Assembly: GCF_048571125.1 (NCBI RefSeq)
Contig: NZ_CP182343.1
Location: 1,178,001 to 1,242,000 of the forward strand
Length of the DNA: 64,000 nt
Direction of reading: 5' to 3'
Origin: Arcobacter siniprincipis
Lineage (GTDB): Bacteria > Campylobacterota > Campylobacteria > Campylobacterales > Arcobacteraceae
Positions 9,781 to 19,431 of this stretch are shown one piece after another (positions within the stretch are counted from its first letter, which is position 1; each line of letters starts with the position of its first letter). The translations under genes were made by a program, and so were the position numbers. The notes below the pieces were generated by a model that did no database searches, was not told the origin of the DNA, and was given only the letters and a program-made list of their open reading frames with translations.

Positions 9781-9788
9781 TTTTAAAT

Positions 9789-11501
9789 CTACTTATTCTT
9801 CTTTTTTATTTTAAAAAGAAGAATACCTTTACCAGCATTTATTCTTAAATCATAGAGAGAATCTTTTTCTACAATAAATAAACTTTTTATAAAAAGTCTT
9901 ATTTTTATATTTTCATTTTCCATATCAAAAATAGCTTTTTGATAGTTTGTCTTATCTAAATATTCTACTTTATCTTTGCGTAGTTCTTTTACAATAGCTT
10001 TTAAATCAAATTTAAAAATTTGCTTTTCTATGTTGATTGTCAATATGGAATTTTGCATAGAATAATTCAAAGACTTTGCTCCAAATTGCATAGATTTCTT
10101 AAGGGAATTAAATACTAAATCAGCCACATAATCATAACCTGTAGTTCTTATAGCAATGTTATTAAGAGAAATATTTTTTAAATATTTCGGTTGTAATAAA
10201 GTATATTTGTTTGTATATTGCACATTGATATATTTCAAAGCTTCTTCTTTAGATGATATATTTTTATCAAATAGTTTACTAAGAGCATTTTTACTTATAT
10301 CTTTATTTACAAGATACTTGATTGTTTCACTGATTGCAATTTTTTGGGATGTGGGAAGCTCTTCTTTAGTAGCTATTACTTTATTATTTATATACATATT
10401 ATTTTTGATCAATATAGTTTTAAGTCGATTAAGCTGAGAATTTATTGATATATCTTTAGCATTAAATGGACTAATTGATGTTACTAGGCTTAATAAAAAA
10501 AGTGAAATAAGAGCATTTTTTATACTAAAACTTTTTTTAATAAGTTCATATAAAAATAAATATGTAAACCAAATACTACACATGATTAATAAATATCTCA
10601 ATACTGTAAATCCGTATTGTTCTACTCTTGTATAAATTGCTATATTTAAAAAAACTATAGGAACTATCATCAAATAGATGAAATATTTGTTTAAAAAGTT
10701 ACTTATTTTATTGTGATTGTTTAATCCTACAAGTAAACTTTTTAATAAAATACCAATAGTCAAAAAAAGACATATAATGGTAGATAATTCACCTTTAGGT
10801 AACTCTTGTAAAAATATAATCTTTGCAAAATAAATATAAAGAATAGAAGCATAAATCAAAATTATTGGTGATAAGATATTTTTAATAAGTAGCAAAAATG
10901 CATTATCATATTTAAAATTTATAGTATTTAAAAAGTCATCTTTTAATATATTAGATAGGGCAAGAAGTGGAAATAAAACAGTGAAAATTGTTATTGCTAT
11001 ATCATAGTGATAAAGTTTATTAAAATGCATGTTAAATAGATATATTAGTGTGAAAATTATTGATTCAATTCCAGCAAATAATATGAGTGAGCTAAGTAGG
11101 GCAAAACTAATAGTTGAAAGTAATACTAGGTTGAATAATAAAATATCTTCATTGGAAGAATTTCTAAATAAAAAAGGTGCAAAACTTAAAAGTAAAAGAG
11201 TGCTAAGGAAAAATATAAATTCTGATTGAGTATATACAAATACACACAAAAATACAGCTAAAAAAGACAATACCCATACAATAGTTTTATATAATATAGA
11301 TAATCTTTTTTTATAAAAAAATAGATGTATAGAAACTGAAATAATCATCATAAATAATGAATAATAAAATTCAGATGTTAAAGTAGTTCCTTTATGATTA
11401 CCGTAAATTCCTAAGAATAGAGTAGTTCCCATAAATATAAATATTGAGGGGAACTTTGAAAATATATCCTTAGAGAACTGATTTTTTAACTTATGTACCA
11501 A
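9789..11501 (-). CDS. DUF4153-like polytopic membrane protein
   Basis: A protein of about 570 residues with ten or more N-terminal membrane helices (about 20-350) followed by a soluble, probably periplasmic domain of about 220 residues. The segment RVEQYGFTVLRYLLIM followed by another long helix is the pattern I know from the DUF4153/DUF4173 families, whose function is unknown. It is the last gene of the Sel1-repeat operon. Translation may begin at TTG 11507 or TTG 11501; the upstream AAAAGG near 11519 fits either, and the upstream stop lies only two bases before the first. A role with the repeat proteins upstream is inference from the operon. Confidence 0.6.
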   Translation of the reverse strand: MVHKLKNQFSKDIFSKFPSIFIFMGTTLFLGIYGNHKGTTLTSEFYYSLFMMIISVSIHLFFYKKRLSILYKTIVWVLSFLAVFLCVFVYTQSEFIFFLSTLLLLSFAPFLFRNSSNEDILLFNLVLLSTISFALLSSLILFAGIESIIFTLIYLFNMHFNKLYHYDIAITIFTVLFPLLALSNILKDDFLNTINFKYDNAFLLLIKNILSPIILIYASILYIYFAKIIFLQELPKGELSTIICLFLTIGILLKSLLVGLNNHNKISNFLNKYFIYLMIVPIVFLNIAIYTRVEQYGFTVLRYLLIMCSIWFTYLFLYELIKKSFSIKNALISLFLLSLVTSISPFNAKDISINSQLNRLKTILIKNNMYINNKVIATKEELPTSQKIAISETIKYLVNKDISKNALSKLFDKNISSKEEALKYINVQYTNKYTLLQPKYLKNISLNNIAIRTTGYDYVADLVFNSLKKSMQFGAKSLNYSMQNSILTINIEKQIFKFDLKAIVKELRKDKVEYLDKTNYQKAIFDMENENIKIRLFIKSLFIVEKDSLYDLRINAGKGILLFKIKKKNK

Positions 11502-11508
11502 TGCCAAC

Positions 11509-13449
11509 TTATTTTGCCTTTTCTATATTTGCTTTTTCATACCACTGTTTTGCAAGTTCTGAATTGCTTGTTATTGAACCTTTTCCTATTTCATATATTT
11601 TTGCTATGTATTTAGCTACATCTTTGTTTTTATCTAGTTCATATGATTTTTTATAGTACTCTAAAGCTTTATTCATATCTTTTTTTAGTATTTGTATATA
11701 ACCTTCTTCATAATATTTAGCCATATAAACATAACAAACCCCTTCTCCTAAGGCAACACATTTTTTAAAATAGTCTATTGCTATAGCGTGATCTAATGTT
11801 TGACGATAGTATATTCCAAGTGTCATATAGGCTAGTGGATAACCCAATTTTGCTGATGCTTTATAATAATACATAGCTTTTCTATTGTCTATTTTACCAA
11901 ACATTCCTGATTCATACATTTTTGCTATGAAATACTCTTTACCACCTGGTTTTTTGTTTTTTTCAATTTTATCTGCTTGTGCTAAAATAAGACCACTTTT
12001 TACATCACCTAGTTTGATGGCTTGATTTAGATAATTTCTAGCAAGTTTATTATCATTGATTTTATTTTGTTCATACAAATCTCTAAGAGTTAAGATATTT
12101 TTTTCTTTTATCTCTTTTGTTTCTATTTCTTCTCTTAGTTTTGTATACTCTTTATATAAAATAGGAGATTTACCAATGGCATTTCTTAGTTTAGATATAA
12201 GATATGGTTTGTTACTATTTAAGATAATTTTTTGCCATTTTCTATTTACTACTGCCACATCAGGGTCATAATAGCCATATGTATCTCCAGATGAAAAGGG
12301 ACTAGTAGATTTCTTTTTAAAAGGTTTTATTACTAGTTCTATCATGGCATTTTCATTGCCTTTTTTTGCTAACTCATTTAATATTTTCATTGCTTTTTCT
12401 TTATCTCTATTGTTAAATAAATAATCAGCCAAAGCTCTTTTTGATTCGTTGAGGTTTAAAAGTTTTTTTTCTAAAGCAAGATATGCATCTTTATATTTTA
12501 CATTTTTTAGATAAATCTCTAAAAGCTCTTTTGTGGCATCATAACTATCTAATAAAGCAGCTTTTTGTAAAAACTCAACGATTAGGTCTTCATTTTGTGT
12601 TGTTTTATATGGTTGAATTGTTTCATAAATCTTAGCTTTATTATAATAATATGAGATAGCTTTTGTATCATCAAGTTTTGTTACATCTGTAGTATCTATT
12701 TTTAAAGCTTTTTCATAAAACTTTTTACCTTCATCAGCTTTATATTTTTCATAAAAAAAATCAGCAGTTACTACAAGTAAATTATAATCATCTAAAGCAT
12801 ATATCTCATCTGCTTTTTCTTTGGCTTTTTTCATATCATATGTATTATATAAAGCATCTAGTTCTAAAATCTTATCAAGATCAGGTGCTTTAAAATTTAG
12901 TTGTTTTATAAGCTTACTTGATAATCTTGCCCTTATAAGTCTTTCGTATGATGTAGTTTTAGTATCTAATAAATACTTAGTATATAAACCAATTAGCCTT
13001 TGTTCTTTCGCACTTTTAATAGTATCATCAAAAATTTTCTTTATCTCTTTGTTATTTGTTACTTCTTCAAGTACTTGCTCAGTTGTTACATATGTATCAA
13101 TCAACATATATACAGCTTCTTTGTTTCCAAGTTTAATGGCTTTATTTAAAAGTACTATATATTTTTTCGTACCATCAATAAACATATCTTGGTATTTACC
13201 ATAAATATTTGCAAAAGCGATAATATCATTAGAGTTCTTACTTTTTAATACTAAATCATACCACTTTGTATACAAATCAACTCCCTCTTTTGTTTGAGGA
13301 AATAAGTAGATTTTATTTAACTCAATCATTGCTTGTACATCTTTTTTATTTGCTTTTTTTATGAGTGTTTGTTTACTTTGTACTTCTGAAGCATTAGCAT
13401 ATGTTGTTATTATAAATATATTAATAAGTATAAAAAATAGTATTCTCAT
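11509..13449 (-). CDS. Sel1-repeat exported protein (tandem paralogue 4 of 4)
   Basis: A 646-residue periplasmic protein with a cleavable signal peptide (about 1-20, ending YANA). Sel1-like helical repeats are clearest in the C-terminal third (GYPLAYMTLGIYYRQ, GVCYVYMAKYYEEGYIQ, DVAKYIAKIYEIGKG, then QWYEKANIEKAK). The N-terminal block (KANKKDVQAMIELNKIYLFP, then TKEG) is shared with the three genes upstream. Sel1 repeats bind other proteins and have no catalysis of their own. Its ATG overlaps the previous stop by one base (TAATG), indicating translational coupling. It is co-transcribed with the other three paralogues and the DUF4153-like gene. Confidence 0.75.
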   Translation of the reverse strand: MRILFFILINIFIITTYANASEVQSKQTLIKKANKKDVQAMIELNKIYLFPQTKEGVDLYTKWYDLVLKSKNSNDIIAFANIYGKYQDMFIDGTKKYIVLLNKAIKLGNKEAVYMLIDTYVTTEQVLEEVTNNKEIKKIFDDTIKSAKEQRLIGLYTKYLLDTKTTSYERLIRARLSSKLIKQLNFKAPDLDKILELDALYNTYDMKKAKEKADEIYALDDYNLLVVTADFFYEKYKADEGKKFYEKALKIDTTDVTKLDDTKAISYYYNKAKIYETIQPYKTTQNEDLIVEFLQKAALLDSYDATKELLEIYLKNVKYKDAYLALEKKLLNLNESKRALADYLFNNRDKEKAMKILNELAKKGNENAMIELVIKPFKKKSTSPFSSGDTYGYYDPDVAVVNRKWQKIILNSNKPYLISKLRNAIGKSPILYKEYTKLREEIETKEIKEKNILTLRDLYEQNKINDNKLARNYLNQAIKLGDVKSGLILAQADKIEKNKKPGGKEYFIAKMYESGMFGKIDNRKAMYYYKASAKLGYPLAYMTLGIYYRQTLDHAIAIDYFKKCVALGEGVCYVYMAKYYEEGYIQILKKDMNKALEYYKKSYELDKNKDVAKYIAKIYEIGKGSITSNSELAKQWYEKANIEKAK

Positions 13450-15167
13450 TATTTAGCCCCTAGTTTTTTTAGTGTATTTTTTGCCTTGTTAATATTTGAT
13501 TTTCTAAGCCATTGTTTTGCTAATTCTAAATTCTTTTTCACACCAGCTCCACCTGCTAAGTATATTTGACCAATATTATTAGCTGCATAATCATTTTTAT
13601 TTATACTATATGCTTTTTTATAGTATTTTATGGCTTGGCTTAGATTTTGTTTTGTATCCAAACCTAAGTGATGGTAATAACCTACATAGAAATAACAACT
13701 AGGATTATCAAAAAGAGTGCATCTTTGAGTATATTTCATTGCTTCTTTGTAGTTCTTTTGCTCATGATATATTATTCTTAGTTTATCTATTGCTCTTGAA
13801 GATCCTGCATTAGCTGCTATTTCATAATATTCTATAGCTTTTTTTATATCTTTTGATTTGTAAAAAGAATAAGCCAAATCATTTATTGCTGAAATCTTTC
13901 CTTCACTTGCCAGTTTTTCAAGTATTTCATTAGATTTTACTTTATCTCTTTTATCAAATATATAAAAATTTGCCAAATCATTACTACTTTTTTCATCTCC
14001 TAATTTAGAAGCTGTTTCTAGATATTTTTCTGATAGTTTTTTATTTTTTCTTTTATAATAATTAGATAATTCTCTTAGTGTGTAGATATTTTGTTCTTTT
14101 ATCTCTTTTTCTTCTAGTTTTTCTCTTAAATCTTTATATATATCATAGGTAATTATATTGTTTGAGATTGTAGTTCTTAGTTTAGATATCAAATAAGGTT
14201 TATTATCATTTATAATAAATTCTTGCCATTTTAGAGCTCCTTTTGAATCATCAAGTAAATAGTTAGTATTTTTTGGTATTGGCTTTGCGACTATTTTTAT
14301 ATTTGGATCTTCATATACTCCTTTTGCTGCAACACTTAGAATTCCCAAAATTCTTTCTTCTGAATCAGTAAGTTTTTCCTTTGAATCTCTTTTAATATCG
14401 TATCTAAATCCATTTCTTGGTTTCGTTGCTAGAGTTGCTATTGCATCAGCATTACCTTTTTTTGCTAACTCTTCTAAAAGTTGAATTCCTTTTGTTTTAT
14501 TTATATACTCATAAAAAAAATCTGCTAGTGCTCTTTTTGATTCATTTAGTTTTAATGCTTTTTTCTCAAAAGCTAAATAGTCATCTAGATATTTTTTATC
14601 TTTTAGATATTTTTTTAAAAGATATCTTGTGGCAAGATACTTATCTTTTAAAGCAGCCTTTTTTAAATTTTTTATATCCATAGTGCTATATTCATTTGAT
14701 TTTTTGATAACTATATCTTTTGGGTTTACTTTTTTAACTATTCTTTCATAGAACTTCTTTGGTTTTTCATAATTGTCAACTACACGGCTAAAGTCCATAT
14801 CATTTTTATATTGATTAACAAAAATAATTGCCGCATTTTTATTGCCAAGTTTATCAGCTGCTTCTAAAAGGTCTATATATTTTAACTCACCATTTATAAA
14901 CATACTTTTGTATTCATTATATACTTTTGCAAAGCTCAGTAGATCTTTTGAACTCTTATTTTTTAATACAAGGTTATACCACTTTTTATAAAACTCAAAA
15001 CCCTCTTTTGTTTGAGGGAATAAATATATTTTATTAAGCTTAATCATAGCTTGGATATTTCCCTTATTTGCTTTTTTGATAAGTGCTTCTTTACTTGATA
15101 TTTCTGAAGCATTTGTATAAGTTGTAAATATAAATAGATTAATTAATATAAATAAAATTATTTTCAT
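13449..15167 (-). CDS. Sel1-repeat exported protein (tandem paralogue 3 of 4)
   Basis: A 572-residue periplasmic Sel1-repeat protein with a signal peptide (about 1-20) nearly identical in pattern to that of the downstream paralogue (MKIILFILINLFIFTTYTNA). It shares the block KANKGNIQAMIKLNKIYLFP and the motif LNESKRALADFFYE with its neighbours. Repeats near the C-terminus include YYKKAYSINKNDYAANNIGQ and a final QWLRKSNINKAKN. It is about 75 residues shorter than the next paralogue, mostly from loss of middle repeats. It starts three bases after the upstream gene. An adaptor or scaffold role in the cell envelope is inferred from the fold class. Confidence 0.75.
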   Translation of the reverse strand: MKIILFILINLFIFTTYTNASEISSKEALIKKANKGNIQAMIKLNKIYLFPQTKEGFEFYKKWYNLVLKNKSSKDLLSFAKVYNEYKSMFINGELKYIDLLEAADKLGNKNAAIIFVNQYKNDMDFSRVVDNYEKPKKFYERIVKKVNPKDIVIKKSNEYSTMDIKNLKKAALKDKYLATRYLLKKYLKDKKYLDDYLAFEKKALKLNESKRALADFFYEYINKTKGIQLLEELAKKGNADAIATLATKPRNGFRYDIKRDSKEKLTDSEERILGILSVAAKGVYEDPNIKIVAKPIPKNTNYLLDDSKGALKWQEFIINDNKPYLISKLRTTISNNIITYDIYKDLREKLEEKEIKEQNIYTLRELSNYYKRKNKKLSEKYLETASKLGDEKSSNDLANFYIFDKRDKVKSNEILEKLASEGKISAINDLAYSFYKSKDIKKAIEYYEIAANAGSSRAIDKLRIIYHEQKNYKEAMKYTQRCTLFDNPSCYFYVGYYHHLGLDTKQNLSQAIKYYKKAYSINKNDYAANNIGQIYLAGGAGVKKNLELAKQWLRKSNINKAKNTLKKLGAK

Positions 15168-15170
15168 TTC

Positions 15171-17129
15171 TTATTTTCCATTCTTTTTAGTGTTTTTTTT
15201 ACTACTTTCATTGAGTAAGTCTTCATATGTCTGTACTTTTTTTGGTACAACTTTTTTATACCAATTCTTACCTTCTTTTTCATTTTGATAGATATCTTCA
15301 AGAGCAGAATATGCTCCTGAACTTCCTAATTCAGAAGCTTTTTTATAGTATTTTATCGCCTTTTTTTTGTCTCTTTTTACGATTTTCCCAATTTTATAAG
15401 TTCCGCCTAATCTATAAAGTAAGTTTGCATTTTTATCTTCTATTGCTTTATTGATATAAATTTCGCCTTGTTCTTGATTATAAGTAGGACAATCAGGACA
15501 AATGTAATAAACAATAATATCTTCTAAAGCACTTTTATCACCATTTTCATATGCTTTTTTATAGTAGTATAAAGATTTATTTACATCTTCTTTTGTATTA
15601 CCTGATGGTGCATAACTATATGCAGTTCCCAACTCTTTATAAGCTTTTATATCGCCTTGTTTTATGAGTTCATTGTATATTGCTATTCTTTTTTTAGATT
15701 CTTTCTTATCGTAGTAGTTATACTTATTCGCAAGAAGATATTTACTTTCAACATCGCCAAATGAAGCAGCTTTTTGTAAATAAGGTATTGCCTCATCTTT
15801 TTCGATATTAGTGCTAAATTTTGTATTTTTGGCTAACTCTTTGAGTACAGTGATATTATTGTTTTCAATTTGTTTTTGAATGATTTTGTTTTTAAACTCA
15901 ATATCTTCTCTATAAACAAGATATGGTTTTAACATCTCTTTTAAATAGACTTGATCACTATTTAAAACAAAGTTTTTCCACTTATCGATGAGGGCATCTT
16001 TTTCAGGATTAAACTCTTTACTTTTATAACTTCGTGCTAAACTTATAATAGCTTGGCTATTATTTTTTTGTGCTAGTTCATTTAAAAGTGTATCACCTTC
16101 AGTGATTCGATTTTGTTTATAGTAAAAGTCTGCCAATGCTCTTTTTGATTCATTTAGCTTTAGAATTTTTTGTTTTAAATCAAAATATGCTTGAGTATTT
16201 TTTTCTTTTACAAAGATTTCCAATAGTTGTTCTGTTGCTTTATAATTATCTAACAAAGCAGCTTTTGTAAGATGAAATATGATTTGTTCTTTGTATTTAT
16301 GTTTTGAGGTATCAATTATTTTATACTCATTTGCTAAGTTAAAATGTGCAAGGGAATCTTTATCATTTAGTTTTACAGCTTTTTCAAGGTATGCTTTTGC
16401 TCTGTACCATCTTGCATCATCAAATAGTACATTTGCCATACCTGATATAAGTTTTGGATTATTTGAATTTATTGTATCTTTTATTATCTCATTGTATTCA
16501 AGACCTTTTTCTCTTGGATGTAAATATATAAGATGTGTATAAAAAAGCTTATCATTTAGTGATAATGAATTAAAATACTCTTTATTAGTCTTTGTGATTA
16601 CTTTTTCTATCTTCTTCGCTTCATCTTTTTGACGAGTAAATAGATATATATTATGAAGTGTTATGAGTTTATCTTGATTCTTTTCTTTTATGATTTTTTC
16701 TGATATTTTTTTGAGTTTGTCATATTGCTTGTTTCGAATAAGATGAGAAGACAATTTGTATAAAGCTTTTTGACTTCCTAAATCTACAGCAGCTTCTAAT
16801 ATTTTTTCATATTTTTCATCTGCGTTTATAAACATCTTTTCATATTTAGTAAAGATAGGATAAAACTCCATAATATCTTCAGCATTATTGTTTTTTAAAA
16901 CAAGAGGGTACCATTTATTGTATAACTCTAAGCCTTCTTTAGTCTCAGGAAATAAATAGACTCTATTTAACTCTATCATAGCTTTTATATCACCCTTATT
17001 TGCCTTTGATATAAGAGTATTCTTTTGCGTTGTTGGTATGATTGTAGAGTTAGTTTCAAGATTATTATTTGCACAACTTGCGAATAATAATACTATTAAG
17101 AATAAACTTATAACTTTTATTTTATTCAT
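15171..17129 (-). CDS. Sel1-repeat lipoprotein (tandem paralogue 2 of 4)
   Basis: A 652-residue lipoprotein: the signal segment ends in LLFASC, so Cys19 should be acylated. The conserved N-terminal block (KANKGDIKAMIELNRVYLFP), the LNESKRALADFYYKQ motif and C-terminal Sel1 units (ANLLYRLGGTYKIGK, KAIKYYKKASELGSSGAYSA) relate it to the other three. A CPDCP pair of cysteines in one repeat (near position 15,490) resembles a disulfide and also occurs as CESC in the upstream paralogue. It overlaps the upstream gene by eight bases, with its GAAGGA ribosome binding site inside that gene, so translation is coupled. Confidence 0.75.
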   Translation of the reverse strand: MNKIKVISLFLIVLLFASCANNNLETNSTIIPTTQKNTLISKANKGDIKAMIELNRVYLFPETKEGLELYNKWYPLVLKNNNAEDIMEFYPIFTKYEKMFINADEKYEKILEAAVDLGSQKALYKLSSHLIRNKQYDKLKKISEKIIKEKNQDKLITLHNIYLFTRQKDEAKKIEKVITKTNKEYFNSLSLNDKLFYTHLIYLHPREKGLEYNEIIKDTINSNNPKLISGMANVLFDDARWYRAKAYLEKAVKLNDKDSLAHFNLANEYKIIDTSKHKYKEQIIFHLTKAALLDNYKATEQLLEIFVKEKNTQAYFDLKQKILKLNESKRALADFYYKQNRITEGDTLLNELAQKNNSQAIISLARSYKSKEFNPEKDALIDKWKNFVLNSDQVYLKEMLKPYLVYREDIEFKNKIIQKQIENNNITVLKELAKNTKFSTNIEKDEAIPYLQKAASFGDVESKYLLANKYNYYDKKESKKRIAIYNELIKQGDIKAYKELGTAYSYAPSGNTKEDVNKSLYYYKKAYENGDKSALEDIIVYYICPDCPTYNQEQGEIYINKAIEDKNANLLYRLGGTYKIGKIVKRDKKKAIKYYKKASELGSSGAYSALEDIYQNEKEGKNWYKKVVPKKVQTYEDLLNESSKKNTKKNGK

Positions 17130-19110
17130 TATTTTCCTTCATCTCTTGAAGCACTTTATTTGCTTCTTTTGTATTTGCTTTTTTTAACCAATATTTCGCA
17201 AGTGTTAGGTCTTTTTTTACTTCACCATCTCCATCTTTATAGATAAGACCTATATTATAAGCAGCTGTTTCTTCATTTGCTAAATTATATGATTGGGTGA
17301 AGTAATAAATAGCTTTTTTCACATCTTTTTTCACTCCATTTCCTGTAGTATAAAGCCAACCTAGATTAAAGTTATATTTAACTATACCTTCATCTACTAA
17401 TTTTTGGGCATAGAATTTAGCTTTTTTATAATCAATTAGTTCCTTAGTACTTTTACAACTTTCACACATAAAAATACGAGCTAATGTTTCCGTAGAACTT
17501 CTATCTCCTAAAGAAGAGGCTATTTCATAATATTTTACTGCTTTTGTTTTATCTTTTGAAGTTAAATCATAATGTAAAGCTGTTTTAATTGCAGCAGTTC
17601 TATCTCCTTTTATTGCTAATTCTTCTAAGGTTTTTATAGCAAAAAGAATGTCTTTTTTTGTATTTTTTTGTCGATATACTTTTATAAGCTCATAAGTACT
17701 ACTTACATCACCAAAATTCACGGCTTTTTGTAAGTACTCAATCGCTTTTATTGGATTAGAGTTTTTCAAATCTCTATATAATCTTCTAAGAGTAAAAATA
17801 TTGTCATTTTTTAAATCAATATTTGTAATAGCATCTTTTACTTTATCAAATGATTTACTATCTTTGTATTTATAAGAAAATAGAACTTTTTTAAATCTTT
17901 TTTGTAAAGCTGGGTTATTACTATTTAAAATATACTCTTGCCATTTTTTTGTATCTTCATCTCTTTTGAGGTCTGGTTGATAGGTATAAGGAACTCTTGT
18001 AGCTAAATGAACTATTGACTCTTCATCTCCATTCATCGCAGCTTTTGTATAGTAGTTTTCGATTTTATCATCAGGAGTAAAAAAACTTCCACTTGATGAG
18101 TTTGCCAATATTCTATTTCCTTGAGTTGTTTTACTTAACTTCTCAATCAAAAGTTCATAATCATTTTTAAAATATTTTTCTTTTGAATATACTTTTAATA
18201 ATTTGCCATATGCTTCACTTTGTCCATATTTAATTGCTTCTTTTAGATTTGAAATTATCTCTTCTTGATAATCTTTATACTTCTCATCTTTTCCACTTAA
18301 AACTCTATGTTGAGAAGCCATTTTGTCATATAAATTTGCATATTCTAAATATGTATCTGCATCATCATTTTTAAGAGAAATTGCTTTTTTGAAAAATAGT
18401 TTTGATTTTTCATACTCTCTTCTAATTTTCAAAATATTAGCTGTTGTAACAATTTTTTCATATTCATTAGATGCTAAGATATCATTAAGTATTTTACTTA
18501 CTTCCTCTTTTTTTAAGTTACGGAAATTTTTAAATCTCAAGAATTTTTTAGTAACAGGTATTGAATAACCTTTTTGTACTATTATAGTCTCTATTTTTTT
18601 TACATCTTTTTCTTTATTCATATTTAAATACAAATCATAAATCTTTGTCAAATCTTCTTTTGAAGCATTTAATAAAATTTTTGATTGGGTATCTTTTATC
18701 TTTTTATGGTCATAATCATATAGATATATTTGTAAAAGTTTAAATAAAGGCTTCTTGAACTTTTCATTTGCTGCTGCTTCTAAAAGGGCTACATACTTTT
18801 CTTTTCCACTTATAAACATATCTTTGTATTCATAAAAAACTTCTGCAAAAGCCATAATATCGCTTGAATTTTTACTTTGTAAGACAAGTGGGTACCATTT
18901 ATTATAATAGTCAAATCCCTCTTTTGTTTCTGGGAAAACAAATTTCTTATTTAATTCAATCATTGCTTTAATATCACCCTTATTTGCTTGTGATATTAGT
19001 TCTTTTTTGTTTGATTTTATACTTAATTGTGTTTTAGCCAAGGGTAATTTATTTGAACACCCAGTTAAAGTAAGTAAAATAATAGTAATTGAAAATAATA
19101 ATAATTTCAT
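17122..19110 (-). CDS. Sel1-repeat lipoprotein (tandem paralogue 1 of 4, first gene of the operon)
   Basis: A 662-residue lipoprotein with lipobox LTLTGC (Cys18). After the shared block (QANKGDIKAMIELNKKFVFP) it has divergent helical repeats and then typical Sel1 units (RSSTETLARIFMCESC, YNFNLGWLYTTGNGVKKD, AAYNIGLIYKDGDGEVKKD). The last two match the Sel1 consensus best in the whole cluster. Start ATG has AAAGGA seven bases upstream. This gene heads an operon of five; the promoter must lie in the 320 bases upstream, which also hold the AraC relic. Operon position and lipidation suggest these proteins form an envelope assembly, which is inference. Confidence 0.75.
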   Translation of the reverse strand: MKLLLFSITIILLTLTGCSNKLPLAKTQLSIKSNKKELISQANKGDIKAMIELNKKFVFPETKEGFDYYNKWYPLVLQSKNSSDIMAFAEVFYEYKDMFISGKEKYVALLEAAANEKFKKPLFKLLQIYLYDYDHKKIKDTQSKILLNASKEDLTKIYDLYLNMNKEKDVKKIETIIVQKGYSIPVTKKFLRFKNFRNLKKEEVSKILNDILASNEYEKIVTTANILKIRREYEKSKLFFKKAISLKNDDADTYLEYANLYDKMASQHRVLSGKDEKYKDYQEEIISNLKEAIKYGQSEAYGKLLKVYSKEKYFKNDYELLIEKLSKTTQGNRILANSSSGSFFTPDDKIENYYTKAAMNGDEESIVHLATRVPYTYQPDLKRDEDTKKWQEYILNSNNPALQKRFKKVLFSYKYKDSKSFDKVKDAITNIDLKNDNIFTLRRLYRDLKNSNPIKAIEYLQKAVNFGDVSSTYELIKVYRQKNTKKDILFAIKTLEELAIKGDRTAAIKTALHYDLTSKDKTKAVKYYEIASSLGDRSSTETLARIFMCESCKSTKELIDYKKAKFYAQKLVDEGIVKYNFNLGWLYTTGNGVKKDVKKAIYYFTQSYNLANEETAAYNIGLIYKDGDGEVKKDLTLAKYWLKKANTKEANKVLQEMKENNE

Positions 19111-19262
19111 TGTTTTCCTTTGTTAATATAAATCTGCTGATATTATTATAATTGTTCTTAGAAAAATATTTTGAACGACTTTTTTGGATAAAGAATAGTT
19201 AAATTCGCACTTTATAATAATGATTTTACTTTTATTTTTTAATTAAAAAAAATTATTTTTTC

Positions 19263-19358
19263 TACTCTTGTGGTTATTCAAGTGTTTCTTTCTTTATTAT
19301 ATAGTTTAAGAAGTATCATAAAATTACCCCATTACTTTATAGGGAACAAAACTTATAA
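19263..19358 (+). pseudogene. Decayed C-terminal fragment of an AraC-family gene
   Basis: Read in one frame, these 32 codons give YSCGYSSVSFFII, a TAG, then FKKYHKITPLLYREQNL and a TAA. The intact AraC gene at 19853 ends TSCGYSSVSWFIIQFKKYYK and then TTPLFYREQNL, so the match is nearly complete: Trp has become Phe, Gln has become the internal stop, and the end is conserved. The similarity continues past the stop into the promoter region. No start or upstream domain is visible. This is the surviving 3' end of a duplicated regulator and should not make protein. Confidence 0.85.
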
Positions 19359-19370
19359 AATAAGTCCTTT

Positions 19371-19405
19371 TTCTTATACTTTTACTTCTTGGATTGACTT
19401 ATAAT
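19371..19405 (+). promoter_or_regulatory. Promoter of the CMD gene, copy A of the AraC-linked promoter pattern
   Basis: TTCTTATACT (19371-19380), 19 bases, then a perfect TATAAT (19400-19405). The same arrangement with the same spacing follows the intact AraC gene at 20720-20754. The conserved decamer probably is a -35 substitute or activator site; the link to AraC regulators is inference. Confidence 0.55.
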
Positions 19406-19431
19406 CTTCATAAATAAAATAAAGGATTATT

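Larger units (their letters stand above)
19111..19431. other. Intergenic region between the Sel1 operon and the CMD gene
   Basis: A 321-base divergent gap. It holds the unseen promoter of the leftward Sel1 operon, a decayed AraC gene end (19263-19358), and a rightward promoter (19371-19405) with an AAAGGA ribosome binding site before the CMD gene. The part from about 19130 to 19260 is very AT-rich and shows no gene. Confidence 0.6.

Noticed and set aside
12821..13204. 127-codon frame opposite a Sel1-repeat gene
   Set aside because: A hydrophobic antisense shadow typical of AT-rich, lysine-rich genes; no start signal or homology.
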